Positions 21,509-31,951 of a stretch of DNA of 64,000 nt are shown piece by piece. Under the pieces are notes generated by a model. It was not told the DNA's origin. It did not search any database and saw only the letters and a list, made by a program, of their open reading frames with translations. Origin of the DNA: Tilletia caries (Eukaryota > Basidiomycota > Exobasidiomycetes > Tilletiales > Tilletiaceae); assembly GCA_032718865.1 (NCBI GenBank), contig JALUTQ010000026.1, positions 620,001-684,000 on the forward strand. Direction: 5' to 3'. The position numbers were made by a program, and so were the translations under genes. The first letter of the stretch is position 1; each line of letters opens with the position of its first letter.

Positions 21509-21529
21509 ACACACACACACACACACAAA
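21509..21529 (+). repeat. (CA)n microsatellite
   Basis: About ten CA units just left of the complete Harbinger element. Confidence 0.8.
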
Positions 21530-22049
21530 TCTCTCGAGCAGAGTGTATGTATAAGGGCATTTCGCCAGTGAAGGGTCAAAGTGAAAGTAAAGTAAAAGTA
21601 CTTTGGACTTTGTGTGAACCGTTGAGCAGGCGTCGGCTTTTAGGCGTTTAGACGTGTTTCAGTCTGCCGACACGCATAGATCTGCGCTTTGCCAGAAAAA
21701 GTGCCGTCCACCGCACATTGCGACACTTCGAAGTGTTTGTGTGCACCGACTTCGACTCCTTGCTCCTCATCTCCCCACGACTCCTCAGCGCCCACGACTC
21801 CTTACCGCTCATGACTTCCAGGCATCTGCCAGATTGATCGTCGCCAGCAAGCCGGCAATCATCAAGCTCGAGGAGGCGACGGCCGATGGGATACCAGACA
21901 CCCGGTTCGGTCAGGGTCCAGGGATAAGACGTGGACATGTGGTACGTTCTTTCCGCAATCCCCTCCTACAAGCTCCATTCTCTTCCATTATTCTTCTCAC
22001 TCCGCTTGCTCAAATCTACTCTTCCACTCTCTCCAAATCCATCTTCATT

Positions 22050-23420
22050 ATGGCTTCAACTCGTCACAGAACAGGGGCTAGCAAGTCGTATCCGCTCGTT
22101 CTCTCGTCCTCGTCCGAGGCCGCTACCTCTCCTGCCCTCAGCCAAGTCTCGGACTCTTCCCTTCCCGTCTCGATCTCGGAGTCCGTTCGCGAGCCCTGGA
22201 CGACGCATCAGATGGTCGCCCTTGTCGACTTTCTCAAGGACAGCATTCCCCATCAGGTGATGTTCCTTCCCGGGCACAACCGCGGTCACCCCATCAAGGG
22301 CAGTCACATGCAAGGCGCGACGATGATCCGGGCCCTGCGCTCCCATGTCTTCCCGGAAGGCACCAACAAGACGGTCGACGGAATCAAGGCAAAGATCTCC
22401 GCCATGGTGAAGAAGTACCGGCAGCATCTCACGGCTATGAGCCAGACGGGTCAAGGCCTTCTTTTGGACGAAATGTACGACGGACCGGTCAAGACCGCTC
22501 GCGAGCAGCTGCTGGAGGAGTATCCCTGGTGGGAAACGATGCACATCATGATGCGCGACCGCGCTTCCTCGGATCCCTCCACCGTTGTCACAGGAGCCGG
22601 AGAAATCAGCACCACCACGGGTTCGGCTAGTACCAGCGTCGAGAGCCAAGACGAGGGCGAGGACGAGGCGGTTGGTCTCGGTCTCCGATCACAGACATCG
22701 GGAAGGGGTCGAAAGCGCGCTTTTGATTTCGACGAGGACGACAGGAACGACGCATTCAGTGAAGACGACTCTGAAGACGGACAGACCAACACATCTACGC
22801 CGCGGGCTTCCGGATCACGATTGCCTCAGCGACTCTACATCCCCGGAAAGGGTCCCTTGCCCACCCTCGGTCGCCTCGCCAACGCAACCAGTACGGATCC
22901 GATGAGTAAGGGGTCCGTCCAGAAGGAAGCCGGCGACAGTACGTCCCCGACCGCAAGAATGGATAAAGGGAAGGCCAAGGTGGTCGAACGTCTGCATCCT
23001 GTCCCGGTCAAGCTCGAGAGTGCGCCCAAACCCAAGCCGACCCACAAGCACGCCCGGTCCAGCGTAGTCGACGGAGCCCTCGACGAATTTGGACGCACAC
23101 TCGCAGAAGAACGACAGCAGCGCGCCCATGCTCAAGCCCTGGTCGCTTCCAAGCGAGAGCAGACGAAACGGCTCAAGATCGAGCTTCAGGCGCAGAACCG
23201 CGACAAGGAAAAGGACCTATTCGACTGTCGCCTCAACGCCCAAGCCATCAAGCTTGAAGCCATCCACAACGACATCCACAACACTGCCCAGGCCGTATCG
23301 CAACTGACGAGTAGCATCAACACGTTCATGGGCAAGGTCGACATCGTGACGATGGTGCTTCAGCACCTTATGCCCAGCGGATCTTCGGGACGACCTTCTG
23401 TGGCTCAAGCTCCTAACTGA
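22050..23420 (+). CDS. Myb/SANT-like accessory protein of Harbinger (456 aa)
   Basis: Single exon from the ATG at 22050 (MASTRHRTGASKSYP); the frame is open further upstream to 21654, but this ATG gives a compact protein. After a Ser-rich N-terminus comes a trihelix/Myb-like domain (EPWTTHQMVALVDFLKDSIP, then GIKAKISAMVKKYRQHLTAM), an acidic and Ser/Thr-rich middle, and a C-terminal coiled coil (EQTKRLKIELQAQNRDKEKD). Its partner transposase lies downstream on the opposite strand within the same TIRs. Expected role: DNA binding and nuclear import of the transposase. Confidence 0.75.
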   Translation: MASTRHRTGASKSYPLVLSSSSEAATSPALSQVSDSSLPVSISESVREPWTTHQMVALVDFLKDSIPHQVMFLPGHNRGHPIKGSHMQGATMIRALRSHVFPEGTNKTVDGIKAKISAMVKKYRQHLTAMSQTGQGLLLDEMYDGPVKTAREQLLEEYPWWETMHIMMRDRASSDPSTVVTGAGEISTTTGSASTSVESQDEGEDEAVGLGLRSQTSGRGRKRAFDFDEDDRNDAFSEDDSEDGQTNTSTPRASGSRLPQRLYIPGKGPLPTLGRLANATSTDPMSKGSVQKEAGDSTSPTARMDKGKAKVVERLHPVPVKLESAPKPKPTHKHARSSVVDGALDEFGRTLAEERQQRAHAQALVASKREQTKRLKIELQAQNRDKEKDLFDCRLNAQAIKLEAIHNDIHNTAQAVSQLTSSINTFMGKVDIVTMVLQHLMPSGSSGRPSVAQAPN

Positions 23421-23719
23421 ATCACTGCAGCATCATCACCATCATTCTAGCCCATCGGCCATCGCTGTGTTTACTGCGTCTCTCATTACTCTATCTTCGG
23501 ACTCCGGATACCACTGTCTCCTCAGGCTTCATGATCCATCTTCATTCCAGTGACCTTCTACGTTCCAGCGTCCTCAGTTCCTTCACTTTAGTTACCTCAT
23601 CTCTATGGCCCTCACAATCAACTGCTCTGTTTATTATTAATCGCGTCCCCAGATGATCGCTGATGCTGATGCGTAAAGTGATGATGTCTGATGCAAGACA
23701 GAGTGCGACGGCACGGTCG
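23421..23719. other. Convergent intergenic spacer of the Harbinger element
   Basis: About 300 bp between the two stop codons. Nothing coding; presumably both 3' untranslated regions. Confidence 0.6.
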
Positions 23720-25345
23720 TCATCGTCCTCCTCTGCGAGCCTGATGTCTCTGACCTCTCCTTGCTGCCGCCCTGGCCGCCTTCTCCGCTAGCCAATCCTG
23801 GTACTCCTGTTCCGTCCTGTCATGCAGCCTCGACTGCTCGGTGTTGTCCTCGAACTCCCAGTCTCGTGCCGCGAACAGTGCCTGATGCAGCTGCTCTCGC
23901 AACTGCTTCCCTCCTTGCTTCCGCTCCGTGTCCAGCTGATGCTGACTCTTGTCCTTGTTGCGAACGTTGTCGGCCGCAACCTTTGCTTGGTATGACTGGA
24001 CTCTCCTTGTCCACGCCATCCGTTCCACTTCGTCTTGCTCCGGACTGGATCGCTGCAGCCGGTCCCATGCCCGTGCCGCCCTCCGAGAGAGAGCGGTAAG
24101 GTCGAGAAAGACACGACGCTCCTCGGGGCCGTCCCATCTCAATGCGAGGTTGTGCGCCACCAGGGCCGCCACGATCGTTGTCGTCAGCCGTTCGTGATCG
24201 TCCTCGTCCCGCACATAGAGCCGAAGACCTCGAAGGCACTGAAAGCGACCTTTGAGGTATCCAAAGCCATGCTCTGACCGCAGCCGGACGTTGCTGACGG
24301 CACGATTGAATCTTCGGAAGTCTCGAGACTTGGAGCCGACGACATGATCGTAGGGTCCACATGTGAAGTCCGACAGCCCATACCCGCCGTCCGTCCATAC
24401 GAACTCGCCTTCCTCCAGATACACGCCCGGCCGCTTGACGACGTCACTGGCCGCGAAAGCGCGAGAGTCTTGAGTCGATCCCTTGTACCCTACGACGTAG
24501 TCGACCGTCCGCAATGTAACTGGGAGAACGACCAGCTGGATGTTGAGAGAGTACTGGCCCTTCCGATCCCAGTATTCGCGGGAGAACGCGTTCTTGCCTG
24601 GCTGAAACGCGAGCGGTATGAGTGAGCCGTCCACCATAGAGTAGCCTCCGCTGAACTCGACGCACCCAGAATTCTCGGCGACCCATGCCTTGGCGACCTC
24701 CTTCTCCTCTTCCGACGCCCAGCAGAGCACCTGATCGCACATGTCGTAGGGGGCCTTGCAGATTGCCGCTGTGTACTTGATGACCGAACCTTCTGCGCAC
24801 CCGCAGACAAACGAAACGTCCACTACTCCTCCACCGTTGCCTGATCGTCCGAGCCTGTAGAAGGCCACCGCAGCTTGCTCCTCAGGAGATGCGCCGGGTC
24901 GCCGTGGATCGGATACGCTGAAGCCGTCGTGAGCAGCGATGACCTCGACGATGGCATCGAACGCATCTGGTGTCATACGGACAAGGTGTCGATAGAACGC
25001 CGCGTCGCCGATCGAGTTGGAGTCCTTGAGCCGTCGAAGCCGATCTACAAGGCGCTCCATGCCTCTTGGAGTGCGCCGTTCATGTAGAACGCGTTGAGAT
25101 TCGAGTTGCCGCATGATGCCTTGAACCATCTCGTATTGATCAAGGGTGGAGCTGCTGCTGAAGCTCATGGATGATCCACTGCTGCTGACGCTGCTGATGC
25201 TCATAGATTGCAGGTCAATGTCGCTGCTACTGTTGCTGCCGTCTGGACTGCTGACGGTGTCCAGGTCGCCCGAAGAGGAGGAGCTGGCCGCATCTGATTG
25301 CCATACGTCGTCTTCTTGTTCCCAGATTGCGGCTCGGTTTTCCAA
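23720..25345 (-). CDS. Harbinger DDE transposase (541 aa)
   Basis: Single uninterrupted frame from the ATG at 25345 (MENRAAIWEQEDDVWQSD). After a Ser/Asp-rich N-terminus, a helical part and HTH-like segment (FVCGCAEGSVIKYTAAICK) lead to the DDE_Tnp_4 domain with Asp239 in YSMVDGSLIPL, Asp319 in EFVWTDGGYGLSDF and Glu358 in RLRSEHGFGYLKGRF. The C-terminus is a long charged helix. Lacking introns, it differs in structure from the transposase at 19079. All catalytic residues are present and no stop is seen, so activity is plausible. Confidence 0.88.
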   Translation of the reverse strand: MENRAAIWEQEDDVWQSDAASSSSSGDLDTVSSPDGSNSSSDIDLQSMSISSVSSSGSSMSFSSSSTLDQYEMVQGIMRQLESQRVLHERRTPRGMERLVDRLRRLKDSNSIGDAAFYRHLVRMTPDAFDAIVEVIAAHDGFSVSDPRRPGASPEEQAAVAFYRLGRSGNGGGVVDVSFVCGCAEGSVIKYTAAICKAPYDMCDQVLCWASEEEKEVAKAWVAENSGCVEFSGGYSMVDGSLIPLAFQPGKNAFSREYWDRKGQYSLNIQLVVLPVTLRTVDYVVGYKGSTQDSRAFAASDVVKRPGVYLEEGEFVWTDGGYGLSDFTCGPYDHVVGSKSRDFRRFNRAVSNVRLRSEHGFGYLKGRFQCLRGLRLYVRDEDDHERLTTTIVAALVAHNLALRWDGPEERRVFLDLTALSRRAARAWDRLQRSSPEQDEVERMAWTRRVQSYQAKVAADNVRNKDKSQHQLDTERKQGGKQLREQLHQALFAARDWEFEDNTEQSRLHDRTEQEYQDWLAEKAARAAARRGQRHQARRGGR

Positions 25346-25682
25346 AAAAACGCACGAAGCAGAGTAGCGCGAGTCTCACGCAGAGACTGCTGACGAGCTG
25401 AGAGGCGAGGCATGCTGAAAGGACTTGATGAACGTATATGAAGACGTAGGCCGCACCCATCAAGGAGTTGAGGAGACCAGGGATAATTTCCTCGAGTAGA
25501 ATGCACGGGTGCGCCGTGCACGGGACACAACCATGTGGTGAACCGCGAATTCCGGTGCATCGGGTCAACTGAATGTAATTGCATCTGTAGAATCATGTGG
25601 AGTGCTTTCGCCGGTGGACTTCAAAATTTGCCCCGTAAGTACTTTTACTTCAACGGCAACGGTCACCCACGAAATGCCCTAG

Positions 25683-26176
25683 TGTCGGGCTGGTACATAC
25701 GATCGTGACAGACCTGGTCGTGCGGGGCGTGACCAGAGCGTTACCCAGACTTCTCCACAGTTTCTGTTTTTGAATTTTGATTGTATACAGCAAGATGCAC
25801 AACGATTGAGAATGAGGTTTTCAAATCGTCCCCCGGATTTGAAAACAACTTTCGAATTTGGATGGTGCGACGGGCGGCGAGGTGAGCAAGCACTCCACGA
25901 ATGCAAACCAAAATCGAGGCTCGCTCCCTCTGTATTCTCAGCATAGTACGAGGCGTCCGAGCCTCCGAGGCGACGGAACACATCCTGTGAGCAGAGAATT
26001 TGTCTATAGCATTCCCGACGATCCTGGCGAAGGCGATCGTAGAGGGCAGAGGCATACAGCTCATTTTTCAGTACCACTTTTCCCAAGATGAGGCGATAAT
26101 GAGGTACGAAACGAAAGAGGGCAGACTCGCATGGTCTTAAGTCATTGTCCCTGGTGTTCTCTTCATAGTCAGCCAA
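25683..26176 (-). pseudogene. Unidentified ORF abutting the Harbinger right end
   Basis: An open frame from an ATG at 26176 (MADYEENTRDNDLRPCE) with a protein-like middle (LYASALYDRLRQDRRECY, RQILCSQDVFRRLGG) ends within the last bases of the flank. It may be a host gene whose 3' part was displaced by the transposon. Family unknown. Confidence 0.25.
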
Positions 26177-26617
26177 GTTTTGGCAGTCTCAACGTCTCAA
26201 TCACTCCCTCCTTCTCTTCTTCGATTGATATCTTCTCCTGCTTCACCATATCGCGTTCTGGTAGATTGACATCAGGATCCTTGGTGATTTATTCTCCACG
26301 GACACCTTCTCCCTCATCCCTCGCTGCTTCATGCTTCATGTTGACCTGTTTTTCTTCCATTGTGCTTATATAGATGTGCTTCCAAACTTCGAAAGGTGAG
26401 ACCCGCTTCTGGCATCGTCTCGTTGGTCTCGCTGTGGGGGAAGAAACTGTCGCTCCGGACAAGCTGCGCCTCATGGCATGCTTCATAATTTTCAGGGCAT
26501 GCCTCATAACTTTTGGCCCAAAGAAACGCCATTCTCAACCGTTGTGCATCTTGCTGTAATTTGATCGTAACTACATAATGAAGAAAAAAACCTCTTTCCA
26601 GTACCTGTCGATCCACG

Positions 26618-26650
26618 GGCGGCGGGGGGGCTTCGCCCCCCCGCCGCCCC
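26618..26650. repeat. GC-only hairpin with TTCG loop
   Basis: A perfect inverted repeat, GGGCGGCGGGGGGGC, the tetraloop-like TTCG, then the exact complement ending GCCGCCC. It would fold into a very stable stem-loop in either strand. Confidence 0.85.
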
Positions 26651-26726
26651 ACTGACAGAAAAAGCGTCCAAATTCCAATGTACGAAGAGCATGTCGTAGT
26701 AAAGAGTCATTTGCATAGTCGTTTGT

Positions 26727-26980
26727 CGAGTAGCCGCCGAGTTTGCTCTTATCGATCTCGCTCAATTCTTCCTCAATCTCTCCCAAACCTTCACACCCTT
26801 GATCAGGAAGACTGTAGCTATCATTTACATGCATTGAAATAAAAAAAAAATGACATAGTTTCCCCCTATAATCGGACATCATGGTCGTGGTCGTCCGGAG
26901 GAAGTGATCGGAGCTGTCCGAGGCTACTAAGGAAGGAAGATTGCATTTCTCACAAATGATTACTAATACAGAAAGATGCG
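26727..26980. repeat. Direct repeat of about 250 bp, copy 1
   Basis: Starts GTAGCCGCCGAGTTTG and is roughly 85% similar to 27075-27330, including GTAGCTATCATTT, an A-rich tract and CATGGTCGTGGTCGTCC. Both copies keep a minus-strand reading (C-G-GLGEIE-ELSEI), but no gene could be assigned. Confidence 0.8.
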
Positions 26981-27074
26981 TGAGGGTGTGATAGACTAGG
27001 GCGTGACGTTTGAAGCTCGGGAACAGCGTCGTTGTCGAGTTTGGGTCAGATATGTGGCTCGCGCGCAGGGGTAC

Positions 27075-27330
27075 TAAGTAGCCGCCGAGTTTGTACTAAG
27101 CAATCTCGCTCAATTCTGGCTCAATCTCTCCCAAACCTTGACATCCATGACCAGAAACACTGTAGCTATCATTTCCATTGATTGTAAATAAAAAATGACA
27201 TATCCTCCCCTTATAATCGGGCATCATGGTCGTGGTCGTCCAGAGGAAGTGATCGGAGCTGTCCGAGGCTACTAAGTAAGGTAGATTGCATTTCTCAGAC
27301 ATGATTGATATGACAGACAGATGCAAGTTA
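27075..27330. repeat. Direct repeat of about 250 bp, copy 2
   Basis: Second copy of the repeat at 26727-26980, same orientation, about 350 bp downstream. Confidence 0.8.
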
Positions 27331-27343
27331 TGATTCAAAGGCG

Positions 27344-27401
27344 CTCATGGCTACGCGGAAGCTCAGGGTAGCTTCGCTACCCTTCGTCCGCTCCGCCATG
27401 A
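27344..27401. repeat. Double hairpin with TTC loop
   Basis: Outer arms CTCATGG and CCATGAG enclose an inner GGGTAGC-TTC-GCTACCC hairpin. Together with the GC hairpin at 26618 it brackets the two 250-bp repeats. Confidence 0.7.
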
Positions 27402-27817
27402 GTCCGAGTCGAAAACAGATTGCAATTTGCATGTGGTCACTCTGATATTTTACATACGACAATGTTCAGCTAGAGGGAGAGAAGGAAAGAGAGTGGCGAA
27501 GAGAGGCGGAGAGAGACGGATCAACGGAGGAGAGGCTCACCGGAGGAAGAAATCACTCAAAACGTTGCAGACTGGAAAGAAAGAAATACAGTTAGCACTC
27601 AGCAGCGCAGATGGTGAGAGGAAATTCTTACCTTGATGTGCTTCGTTGCTGCAGCGAGACGTCGGTGGCAGGGGGGGAAGGGAAATGGTATGGTGGTGAG
27701 GGAGTGCTGGTGAGGGAGTGAGTGGTGGTGGGCGCTTCGGGCCTTCGGAGTTAAGAGCTTTGCTGCTAATTTCCATGATCATGGACTAAATCCGAAACGC
27801 TCAACTTCCGTCACTAA

Positions 27818-28159
27818 GGGCCTGTACAGCTGCAGCGTCACGCGTGACGCTACTAATTGATTTTGCGTCATGTGATAAAGTTGTCACGGTAGCGTCATGA
27901 CCTGTACAGCAGACCTTCTGTGACGCAAAACTTTGCGTCATGATAACTTTTTCATAGTCAAAACTAGCGTCCAGCTTTTAGCTGGACGCACCGTGATTTG
28001 ACGCACCGTCGAAAATTGAGCTCGAACAACACTCTTTGACGGGCTTGCTGTACGGGATCTGTTAACTCCACCTCCTTTTGCGTCATATGTCATATGATTC
28101 CTATTTTTGTGTTTTGTGATATCTTTCAGCGTCATAGGACGGTGCAGCTGTACAGGCCC
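27818..28159. mobile_element. Harbinger-type MITE, complete (342 bp)
   Basis: Perfect 17-bp TIRs, GGGCCTGTACAGCTGCA and its complement, flanked by TAA at 27815-27817 and 28160-28162, the 3-bp TSD of PIF/Harbinger. The body is made of TGACGCGTCA-type palindromes (GCGTCACGCGTGACGC and variants). The TIR and the GTGACGC subterminal motifs match the left end of the truncated Harbinger element at 17702, so that family is the likely source of transposase. Confidence 0.92.
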
Positions 28160-28162
28160 TAA

Positions 28163-28594
28163 ATGAAGTACACCTCAAACTGCTCCGAATGAGCTGAAAT
28201 TTGGACACGTAACAGAGAATCGAATGGACCCCCCTCTAAAAAAAATCTGAGGAGGTTTGAGGCGGAATTGCGAAAAAAATTTCTATTGATGTTGCAATGA
28301 ACAATACGGCCGTAAGGGGCCGGGGCCGATAAAAACCCAGAACTAAAGTCTGGGTAATCAGACTAAGAAAGTCGCAGAAAAAGCCCTGAACTGAATTGTG
28401 CATATTAAGAAAGAGAGAGACAAAGGGGGGAGACCCCGGGAGGAGGGGTGCAGGAGGAAAAAGACACACTTGATCCCAGAGACGTTGACGAGATATGCCA
28501 CTGACTTGACTTGTACTTGATGCAAAGTTCTTTTGGGGGGGGGGAGTCGGTTGGTTGGTGACCGGGAGAGGATTGGTAGGAAAAATAAACCTTT
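28163..28594. other. 3' flank of the Ca2+-ATPase gene
   Basis: No gene seen; A-rich and G-rich low-complexity tracts only. Confidence 0.4.
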
Positions 28595-31500
28595 CTAGTC
28601 GACCTTGACCTTCTTCTGCTGCGCCTCCTTCGCCTCCGGGTCGAAGATGTTCCGTGACGCCCACTTGCAGACCTCGTCCACGAGCACGACGGGCAGCGAG
28701 ATGCCCAGGACGCCCTTCCACTCCTCCCACGTGAGCGGGGTGACGACAAAGATGTCCTGGAAGATGGGGACCTGTACGAAGAAGGACACGACACAAGAGA
28801 TCCCGTCAGCTCTTTTCCGCGATGTGGGTATGCAAGTTGGGGGGGGAGGAGAGAAATGTAACTCACGTAGAGGATCATGAAGTGCAACAACATACTCAAC
28901 ATCACCGCCCCAATCAACCACATATTCCTCGTCGGCGGCGTCGTAAGCAAACTATCATTCGTCGTAATCGACGAAATCGCATTCGCCATCTCCACAACCA
29001 CAAGAATACTCAAACTCATCGTCGTCGCCGCCCGGCCCGCCACATGCTCCGGCGTGAACATGTCGCACCCGAACGAGAGACCGCCGTACGCGCTGCTGGT
29101 CTGGAAGGCGACCTGCGGGAATTCTTTGGCGCACGAGCGGTAGTTCACCAGCTGGGAGAAGGTCAACTGCGGACCCTGCGCATACCGCATGAACCACCAC
29201 GCATACCCTCCCACCGTCGCAATGCCCACATACGTCCCCACCACACAAAGCCGGACAAAGAGCCACTTGTCCACAAGGGGGTCGTCCCGCCGACGGGGCT
29301 TGTGGCTCATGATCCCCGCATCGGGCGGGTTCAGTCCCAATGCGGTCGCGGGCAGGCCGTCGGTCACGAGGTTGACCCACAGGAGCTGGATGGGGAGGAG
29401 CGCCTCGGGCATGCCGAGGAGCACGGTCAAGAATATCGAGACGACTTCGCCGATGTTGGACGAGATGAGGTACCGGATGAAGGACTGGGTGTTGTTGTAG
29501 ATGCTCCGGCCTTCCTCAACGGCGCTGGTGATGGTCGCGAAGTTGTCGTCCTGTGCAGAGAGTGAGAGTGAATGGTCAGAGGGTGCGCTCTCTTGTGTAA
29601 ACGAAGAAGGAGGGCTACTCACAGCCAGGACCATGTCGGCCGCCAAACGAGCGACGTCCGTTCCCGATCCCATGGCAATACCAATATCGGCCCGCTTGAG
29701 CGCAGGCGCGTCGTTGACTGCGAGTGGGCGAACACAAAAGCGAGAGCGAGAGCGAGAGCGAGAGCAAAGAAGTCAGAATACACCTCTCCTGAAGTGACAT
29801 CTCCGGAAACGCGAAAAGAGACTCACCTCCGTCACCGGTCATGGCAACAACAAGCCCCTGCCCCTGCAACAGGTCCACAAGCGCAGTCTTGTGCGACGGC
29901 TCCACCCTCGAGAACAAACTCGCCCTCAACGCAGCGTCCACCTTCCCCTCCGCACTCAGCGCATCAAACTCCCTGCCCGTAAAACTCTTCCCCTTCAGCT
30001 CCTCGTCCGCGCCGAAGATACCAATGTCCCGACAGATCGTCTCCGCCGTGTTCTTGTCGTCGCCGGTGATGACAATCGTGCGGATACCCGCGTCGCGACA
30101 GCGGGCAATGGCAGCGCGTACCTCGGGGCGCGGCGGGTCCCGCATGCCCACGACGCCCAGCAGGGTCAGGTTCTGCTCGAAACGGACGTACTCGGCGGAC
30201 GACTCGGCGGTGTACGAGGCCGGGTCGGGGGAGACGTCCTCGGCGACGGCGAGGGCGAGACAGCGTAATCCACGTCGGCCATACGCGAGGATCTGGTCCT
30301 GGATCTGGGCGCGGAGGGCAGAGGAGAGCGGTACCGTCTTCCCGTCACCCGAGAGGACATTGGCACTGCGTTCGAGAATCCCATCAGGCGCGCCCTTGAC
30401 GAGCAACGCGCCTTTACCCGTATCCGCGCGTTTGACAAGGGTCGACATCGACTTGCGATCGCGTGTGAATTCAAGCGTGAGGAGACGCGCGTTGGCGCGC
30501 GTGTAGGTCTCGCTCACCGCCATGACGCGTTGAGCGGGGGAGAGCGATTTGAGAGACGCGTTCACGCGCTCGTCGTGGTGCTGGATCTTCTCGACGAGGA
30601 CCTTGAGGGCGGCCTCGGTCGGCTGGCCGATGGCGGAGTACTGACCCTTGTCGTCGATGGCGACGGTGGCGTCGTTGCAGATGGCGCATACTTCGGCGAG
30701 GGCGTGAATGGCGGTGCCTTCCTTGTTGAGCTGGGAAGTGGGTTTGCCAGAGGCCGTGGTGATGTCGCCAAAGGGAGCGAAGGTGGTGCCGTCGACGGTG
30801 TACTGGGCGAGGGAGGATCCGTCGGAGGAGAGGGTGATGAAGTCGGTGACGCCCATCTGGTTGGTGGTGAGGGTTCCCGTCTTGTCTGAGCAGATGACAT
30901 TGGTTGAGCCCAGAGTCTCGACGGAGGGCAGGTGACGAACGATGGCATTCTTCTTAGCCATCTTCTGTGTTCCGAGGGCGAGACAGGCAGTGATGACGGC
31001 AGCGAGACCTTCTGGAATAGCAGCGACGGCGAGGGCAACGGCAATCTTGAAGTAGTAGATGGCACCCTTGAGCCAGCCGCCGTGTGTGCCGTCGGAGAAG
31101 TTGCGGATGTTGATGAGCCAGACGAGGATGCAGATGACGGTGATGACTTTTGCGAGCATGTCACCAAAGTCGTCAAGTTTGACCTTGAGGGGCGTGCGCT
31201 GTTCCTGTTCGGACTCGTTTGCGCTGATCTGGGAGTGGATATGTCCGATGGCGGTGTGTGATCCGGTGAGGACGACGATGGCGGTGCATGATCCGGTGGT
31301 GATGGTCGTTCCGCTGAAGAGGATGTTCTTCATGTCCTGTTTGACGGCCTGGAGATCTGGGATGACGGCTGGTCGCTTGGATACGGATTCTGATTCGCCT
31401 GTGAGGATGGCCTGGTCGACGGAGAGGACGGAGGAGGCGAGGGAGATGAGACGTGCGTCTGCCGGGATCTTGTCGCCCACGCCGAGATGGAGGACGTCTC

Positions 31501-31951
31501 CGGGGACGAGGTCGGCCGCGGGTACGCGTGCGACGTGTCCGGCATCGCGTACGACGGTAGCCTGTTCCGGGGTGTACTGCTTGAGTGCCTCGATGGCCTG
31601 GTCGGCGTGAGACTCCTGGATGACGCCTACGGTTGCATTCGCGACGAGGATGAGGAAGATGACGGAGGGTTCGATGAGCGCTGCTGCGAGGGATGTCGTT
31701 TCTGGGTCTCTGTCGACGAGTGCGAGGAGGAAGGAGACGATTGCTGAACCGAGGAGGATGAGGACGAGGGTGTCTTGGAACTGAGCGAGGATGCGCTTCC
31801 AGAGGGGCGTGCCTGGTTCTTCGGGGAGGGTGTTGGTTCCGTGTGTTTGTCTGCGGCGGTGTACCTCTGCCGCACTGAGGCCGAGGGCAGGGTCGACAGT
31901 GAGCTGGTTGAGGATGTCGTCGGTGGAGAGCGTCCAGGCGTGTTCGAGCAT
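28595..31951 (-). CDS. ECA1: SERCA-type P-type Ca2+-ATPase (1026 aa)
   Basis: Four exons, 31951-29827, 29717-29623, 29550-28867 and 28771-28595, all with GTGAGT donors; phases agree. The enzyme pumps Ca2+ into the ER or Golgi lumen at the cost of ATP. Seen in order: an N-terminal actuator start ([19 protein letters not shown]), helices M1-M2, the TGES dephosphorylation loop, helix M4 with [10 protein letters not shown], the phosphorylation site CSDKTGTLT with Asp356, [10 protein letters not shown] in the nucleotide domain, [13 protein letters not shown] split by the first intron, and helices M5-M10. Length and motifs fit SERCA/IIA pumps rather than the PMR1 or PMC1 classes. The start MLEHAW fits the family. 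It is transcribed divergently from MPC1. Confidence 0.95.
29730..29766. repeat. GCGAGA hexanucleotide repeat in intron 1 of the ATPase gene
   Basis: About five consecutive GCGAGA units within the short first intron. Confidence 0.75.

Larger units (their letters stand above)
21555..25679. mobile_element. PIF/Harbinger transposon, apparently complete (4.1 kb)
   Basis: The left end is GGGCATTTCGCCAGTGA and the right end reverse-complements to GGGCATTTCGTGGGTGA; both sides share a subterminal AAGTAAAAGTACTT. Flanks are TAA (21552-21554) and TAG (25680-25682), consistent with a 3-bp Harbinger target site with one mismatch. It contains a Myb/SANT-like gene (plus) and a DDE transposase (minus), convergent, both with open frames, which makes it a candidate autonomous element. 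Confidence 0.8.

Noticed and set aside
21654..22049. N-terminal extension of the Myb/SANT-like protein
   Set aside because: The frame is open, but the reading is Arg/His/Pro-rich and unlike the protein that follows; more likely 5' untranslated sequence of the transposon.
23820..24398. 192-aa minus frame inside the Harbinger transposase
   Set aside because: Shadow frame; the 541-aa frame has the DDE motifs.
27427..27782. Pro/His-rich minus and Lys/Arg-rich plus frames
   Set aside because: Low-complexity purine/pyrimidine tract read in two directions.
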